Part shown: positions 48,191 through 51,392 of the stretch, in pieces
Numbering within the stretch: the stretch's first letter is position 1
Layout of the letters: each line of letters opens with the position of its first letter
NCBI GenBank assembly: GCA_021798915.1
Contig: JAJZBM010000021.1
Coordinates: 1 to 51,392, forward strand
Direction of reading: 5' to 3'
DNA from: Pseudomonadota bacterium
GTDB taxonomy: Bacteria > Pseudomonadota > Alphaproteobacteria > Acetobacterales > Acetobacteraceae
DNA length: 51,392 bases
Made by a program: the position numbers and the translations under genes
Notes under the pieces: generated by a model
What the model was told of the DNA's origin: nothing
Databases searched by the model: none
The model's input: only the letters and a program-made list of their open reading frames with translations

Positions 48191-49259
48191 GGTTCGGCGT
48201 CTCCGGTTTCGCCGTGGCCGGCGGCATGACGATCAGCGCGCTCGCCGGCACCAAAGCAAGGCCGTGCGCGGCGAGCGTTCCCGCCCAGGCGGCGATGCGC
48301 GCGACCGTCACCGGGCGCGGCAGATCGGCGAGGCCGAGCGCGCTGCCATGGGCCAGGGCGCGGTCGGCGAGCTGGTCGAGGGCGGCGCTGATGGCGGCCT
48401 CGCTTGGCGGCGAATCGATGATGAGATCGATCGCCCGGCCGGGGATATCGGCCGGCGCCGGCGCGCCCGGCCGCGGGTCGATGTAGAACAGGCCGCGCCG
48501 CGCGAGATCGCGCTGCAACAGGCTGAACGTGACGCTTTGGGCGGCGAAACGCTCGCCGTGCAGCCCGCCCAGCGCCCCCGTCGTCCCGGCATAGCCGGTG
48601 ATGCGTGAGAGTACCCATTCCAGCCGCCGCGCATTCTCCGCCGCCGGCGCGCCGGTGAGCAGGGTCTCCGGGCCGGCATCGTTGAGCGGGTAATTCTGCG
48701 GCTCGAGCGGGAGCGAAAGCAGGATCTCATGCCCCCGCGCCCGGGCGGCGGCGAGCAGTGGCTCGGCGGCTGCGGCGTAGGGTGAGAAGGCCAGCGTCAC
48801 CGCGGCTGGCAGATCGTCGATCGCGGCGCGGCTTTCCTCCCCCGAGAGGCCGATGCCGCTGAGCACGAGGCCGATGCGTGGGCGGCGGTCGTTGGGGTCG
48901 GTGCCGCCGGCATAGAGGATGCGCGGCGGCCGCCCATCCGGCCCGATCCGGGGGAGGAAGGCACCGGGGTAATCCGGCGCCGGTTCCGAAAGTGCCGCGT
49001 CCGGCGCGGCGATCGCGACCCCGGGGGTGGGGGCGCGTGCCGGGGCGGTATTCATAGCGGGTGCGGTGCCGCCCCCTCTTGCCTCTCCCGCGGCGAGGTG
49101 GGTTGCGGCGTTTTTGGCAGGGGTGGGCGGCGAGGGCGCGCCAAGGAGAGCGAGCACGACCACCGTCAGACCCACCGTTCCCAACACCACCGCCCAGAAG
49201 ACGGCGAGTGCGAGAGCTGGCCAGGAGAGCCGCGCTGGCGCCGGGTCGCTTGCCGCCAT
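48180..49259 (-). CDS. Divergent polysaccharide deacetylase family protein (DUF610)
   Basis: 359-residue protein with one N-terminal membrane segment (LSWPALALAVFWAVVLGTVGLTVVVLALL), a Pro/Ala-rich linker and a C-terminal divergent deacetylase domain (RIGLVLSGIGLSGEESRAAIDDLPAAVTLAF, HEILLSLPLEPQNYP, FYIDPRPG, IDLIIDSPPSEAAI). It lies between ctpA and rppH, its usual place in alphaproteobacteria, suggesting a periplasmic cell-wall role. Enzyme activity is not established for the family. Confidence 0.9.
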   Translation of the reverse strand: MAASDPAPARLSWPALALAVFWAVVLGTVGLTVVVLALLGAPSPPTPAKNAATHLAAGEARGGGTAPAMNTAPARAPTPGVAIAAPDAALSEPAPDYPGAFLPRIGPDGRPPRILYAGGTDPNDRRPRIGLVLSGIGLSGEESRAAIDDLPAAVTLAFSPYAAAAEPLLAAARARGHEILLSLPLEPQNYPLNDAGPETLLTGAPAAENARRLEWVLSRITGYAGTTGALGGLHGERFAAQSVTFSLLQRDLARRGLFYIDPRPGAPAPADIPGRAIDLIIDSPPSEAAISAALDQLADRALAHGSALGLADLPRPVTVARIAAWAGTLAAHGLALVPASALIVMPPATAKPETPNHDE

Positions 49260-49279
49260 CGCCGCCAGCTTGGGTCTCG

Positions 49280-50674
49280 TCAGTTGGAGGAGGCGCGCTT
49301 CGTCGCCGCCATCGCGTTGATCAGCTTCAACCCCTGCTGGAGCTGAAAATCGGTGTCCGTCTTGGCGGGGTCGAAAGCGGGCCAGTTCGCCGGCGGGCGA
49401 GCCGGGATTTCCTTGGCGATCGCTGGCAGATCATTGCGCGCCGGCGGCGGCTGCGCCGTGCCGCCGCTATTGGTGATGGTGTGGTTGAGATCGGCCTCGC
49501 GTTCCGGCAGCAGCGCCGTGTTGGTTTCGCGGGTCTCATGCACCTCGACATCGGGGGTGATGCCGAGCCCCTGGATGGAACGGCCGGAGGGCGTGTAATA
49601 GCGTGCCGTGGTGAGGCGGATGGCGCCGTTATTGCCGGGCAGCGGGATCACCGTCTGTACCGAGCCCTTGCCGAAGCTGCGGGTGCCGAGCAGCACCGCG
49701 CGGCGGTCGTCCTGCAAGGCGCCGGAGACGATCTCGCTCGCCGAGGCGGAGCCGTTATTGATCAGGACGACGAGCGGCAAGCCGCCGGTGAGATCGCCGC
49801 CGGACTTGGCATCCCAGCGCTGGCTATCGTCCGGGTGACGGGCACGGGTGGAGACGATCTCGCCATGATTGAGAAAATCATTGGACACCGCGACCGCCTG
49901 ATCGAGCAACCCGCCGGGATTGTTGCGGAGATCGAGGATGAAGCCCTTGAGATGCCCGTTCGCCTGCGCCTGCAGTTTCTGGACCGCCTGGCGGATGCCG
50001 GAATCGCTCTGCTCAGTGAATTGTGAGAGGCGGATATAGCCGATATCGCCTTCGAGCGACGAGCGCACCACCTGGATATGGATGATCTCGCGCTTCATCG
50101 AGACCTCGATCGGCTTTTCGACGCCCTCGCGCTTGATCGTCAGGGTGATCTTGCTGTTCGGCGTGCCACGCATCCTGTCGACGGCGTCGTTCAGGCTGAG
50201 CCCCTGGACGCTTTTGCCGTCGAGCGAGAGGATGAGATCCCCGGCCTTGATGCCGGCGCGCGCCGCCGGGGTGTCGTCGATCGGGCTGATCACCTTGATG
50301 AAGCCGTTATCCTGCGTCACTTCGAGGCCGAGGCCGCCGAATTCGCCGCGGGTCTGCACCTGCATATCCTGGAACGCCTTGGCATTCATGTAGCTGCTAT
50401 GCGGATCGAGTCCGGTGAGCATGCCGTTGATCGAATTCTCGACCAGCTCACGATCGCCCACCGGCTCGACGTAATCGGCGCGGACGCGCTCGAAAACATC
50501 GCCGAACAGGCTGAGCAGGCGGTAGGTGTCGGCGCTGTCGGCATTGCCGGCATTGTCGGCGAAGGCGGTGGCGATGCCGATATGGCGCGAAAGCCGCACC
50601 ATTTCGGGCGAGACAGCGATGCCGGCCAGAAACGCGGCGCCGAGCAACAGACCGTTGCGTAGCTTCATCCTCAT
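49280..50674 (-). CDS. ctpA: Carboxy-terminal processing protease (S41)
   Basis: 464-residue periplasmic protease. A signal/anchor (RNGLLLGAAFLAGIAVS) is followed by the N-terminal helical part (GDVFERVRADYVEPVGDRELVENSINGMLTGLDPHSSYM), a PDZ domain (GLGLEVTQDNGFIKVISPIDDTPAARAGIKAGDLIL) and the S41 catalytic domain. The nucleophile is in NNGSASASE and the general-base Lys in RSFGKGSVQT. It cleaves C-termini of envelope proteins and murein hydrolases, fitting its neighbour envC. The first or second ATG (50674/50668) may be used. Confidence 0.95.
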   Translation of the reverse strand: MRMKLRNGLLLGAAFLAGIAVSPEMVRLSRHIGIATAFADNAGNADSADTYRLLSLFGDVFERVRADYVEPVGDRELVENSINGMLTGLDPHSSYMNAKAFQDMQVQTRGEFGGLGLEVTQDNGFIKVISPIDDTPAARAGIKAGDLILSLDGKSVQGLSLNDAVDRMRGTPNSKITLTIKREGVEKPIEVSMKREIIHIQVVRSSLEGDIGYIRLSQFTEQSDSGIRQAVQKLQAQANGHLKGFILDLRNNPGGLLDQAVAVSNDFLNHGEIVSTRARHPDDSQRWDAKSGGDLTGGLPLVVLINNGSASASEIVSGALQDDRRAVLLGTRSFGKGSVQTVIPLPGNNGAIRLTTARYYTPSGRSIQGLGITPDVEVHETRETNTALLPEREADLNHTITNSGGTAQPPPARNDLPAIAKEIPARPPANWPAFDPAKTDTDFQLQQGLKLINAMAATKRASSN

Positions 50675-50768
50675 GATCCTCTTGCGCCTGTGCGCTTGTC
50701 GCGAATGACCCTAGAGAGGCAAGCCATCAAACCTGCCCAATAATTCCGCACCCTGCAACCACCCCCAA

Positions 50769-51392
50769 CTACCCACCCCGCGGCGCGCCATCGGCGCGAA
50801 GCCAGGGGGCCGGATCCACGGCCTCGCCATGATGGCGCAATTCCACATACAGCAAATGCGGCGGCCCGTCATCGTGCGCCATTTCCCCGACCGGATCGCC
50901 GGGATGCAGCGCCTGTCCCACTTCCAGGGTCGGGCGCGCAAGCCCCGCGAGGACGAAATCATAGCCCTGGCCGCAATCGACGATCACGATCACGCCATAA
51001 CTGCGAAACGGCCCGGCAAACACCGCCCGCCCGGCGCACGGCGAGACGACGCGGGCGGCGGGCGGCGGCTGAAAGGAAATGCCCTGTGCCGGGCCGGCTT
51101 CGCCTTGCGCGCCGAAACGGCCGATGATGGCCCCGGCGACCGGGGCGATGAGGGCGCGGTGCGGCGATCCGAGTCCGGGACCGCTCGGGGTCGCGAGCTG
51201 GGCCGCCCGTTCACGCGCCGCGCGTGATGCGCCCGCATCGGCGTGGCGCCGGGCGAGCGCCTCGGCGGCGGCGCGGGCGCGCTTCCTGGCGGCGTCGCGG
51301 TCGGCGGCGAGGCGGGCGAGGGCGGAGCGGAGATCGGCGGCGTGGGCGGCGTCGGCGGCGGCCTCACGGGCGGCGGCGCCGGCGGCGTCGGC
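50769..51392 (-). CDS. envC: EnvC-like murein hydrolase activator (partial, N-terminus beyond edge)
   Basis: The frame is open from the right edge to a stop at 50769. The visible protein begins with an Ala/Arg/Glu-rich coiled-coil segment, then a linker, then a LytM/M23-like domain (AGAIIGRFG, GISFQPPPAARVVSPCAGRAVFAGPF, VIVDCGQGYDFVLAGL, VGQALHPGDPVGEM, LYVELRHHGEAVDPAPWL). The zinc ligands of active M23 peptidases (HxGxD and HxH) are missing: AQGISF and YVELR stand in those places. It is therefore an activator and not a peptidase, like EnvC. It lies upstream of ctpA in the conserved order. A GTG at 51023 is internal and not the start. Confidence 0.88.
   Translation of the reverse strand, partial: ADAAGAAAREAAADAAHAADLRSALARLAADRDAARKRARAAAEALARRHADAGASRAARERAAQLATPSGPGLGSPHRALIAPVAGAIIGRFGAQGEAGPAQGISFQPPPAARVVSPCAGRAVFAGPFRSYGVIVIVDCGQGYDFVLAGLARPTLEVGQALHPGDPVGEMAHDDGPPHLLYVELRHHGEAVDPAPWLRADGAPRGG

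Overview
The window comes from a high-GC alphaproteobacterium, most likely an acidophilic or acetic-acid-type member of the Acetobacteraceae (Acidiphilium/Acidibrevibacterium-like). This rests on GC-rich codon use, the gene order envC-ctpA-divergent polysaccharide deacetylase-rppH, glmU directly upstream of glmS, the Tat-type signal peptides and the PEP-CTERM protein. The family assignment is an inference from protein character and not from a database search.

Left part (1-14.5 kb): an accessory defence island. A Pro-rich C-terminal tail of an unknown protein (3-125) is followed by an open reading frame (172-3387) that joins the first ~158 residues of a type I restriction methyltransferase subunit (HsdM N-terminal domain) in frame to a complete Cas3 nuclease-helicase. 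After a 324-bp gap come the overlapping genes cse1-cse2-cas7e-cas5e-cas6e-cas1e-cas2e, a short leader, and a type I-E CRISPR array of 39 repeats and 38 spacers with an exact 61-bp period. Three spacers derive from one homologous target locus, and two adjacent spacers encode P-loop motifs of replication-type ATPases. A HigBA-like toxin-antitoxin pair sits just past the array. Next come a structured non-coding segment of nested inverted repeats between 15-bp direct repeats, an integrase N-terminal fragment, a GntR/FCD regulator and an IS110-type transposase remnant. The broken hsdM on one side and the recombinase remnants on the other mark the island's edges.

Middle part (14.5-27 kb): chromosomal housekeeping genes. 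These are a SYLF-domain secreted protein, a histidine phosphatase, an ABC-2 exporter pair, a LigB/DODA-type dioxygenase, glmU-glmS (UDP-GlcNAc synthesis), a Gph-type HAD phosphatase, a two-CBS protein, kdsB-prephenate dehydratase, a membrane-anchored tandem cytochrome c, and a histidinol-phosphatase/IMPase.

Right-middle part (27-41 kb): transport. A complete yejABEF peptide importer operon is followed by an SMP-30-like lactonase, formate-tetrahydrofolate ligase, and a complete branched-chain amino acid-type importer (livK-H-M-G-F) with a second, divergently oriented LivK-type binding protein.

Right part (41-51.4 kb): a PEP-CTERM protein built of six ~42-residue propeller-like repeats, a fatty-acid hydroxylase/sterol desaturase-type membrane enzyme, a lipoprotein with a small membrane partner, rpsD, an SDR dehydrogenase, prfC, and the rppH-DUF610-ctpA-envC cell-envelope cluster, with envC running off the right edge. 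Two nearly identical terminator-like elements (18.56 kb and 47.63 kb) sit between convergent gene pairs. No rRNA or tRNA gene was recognised.
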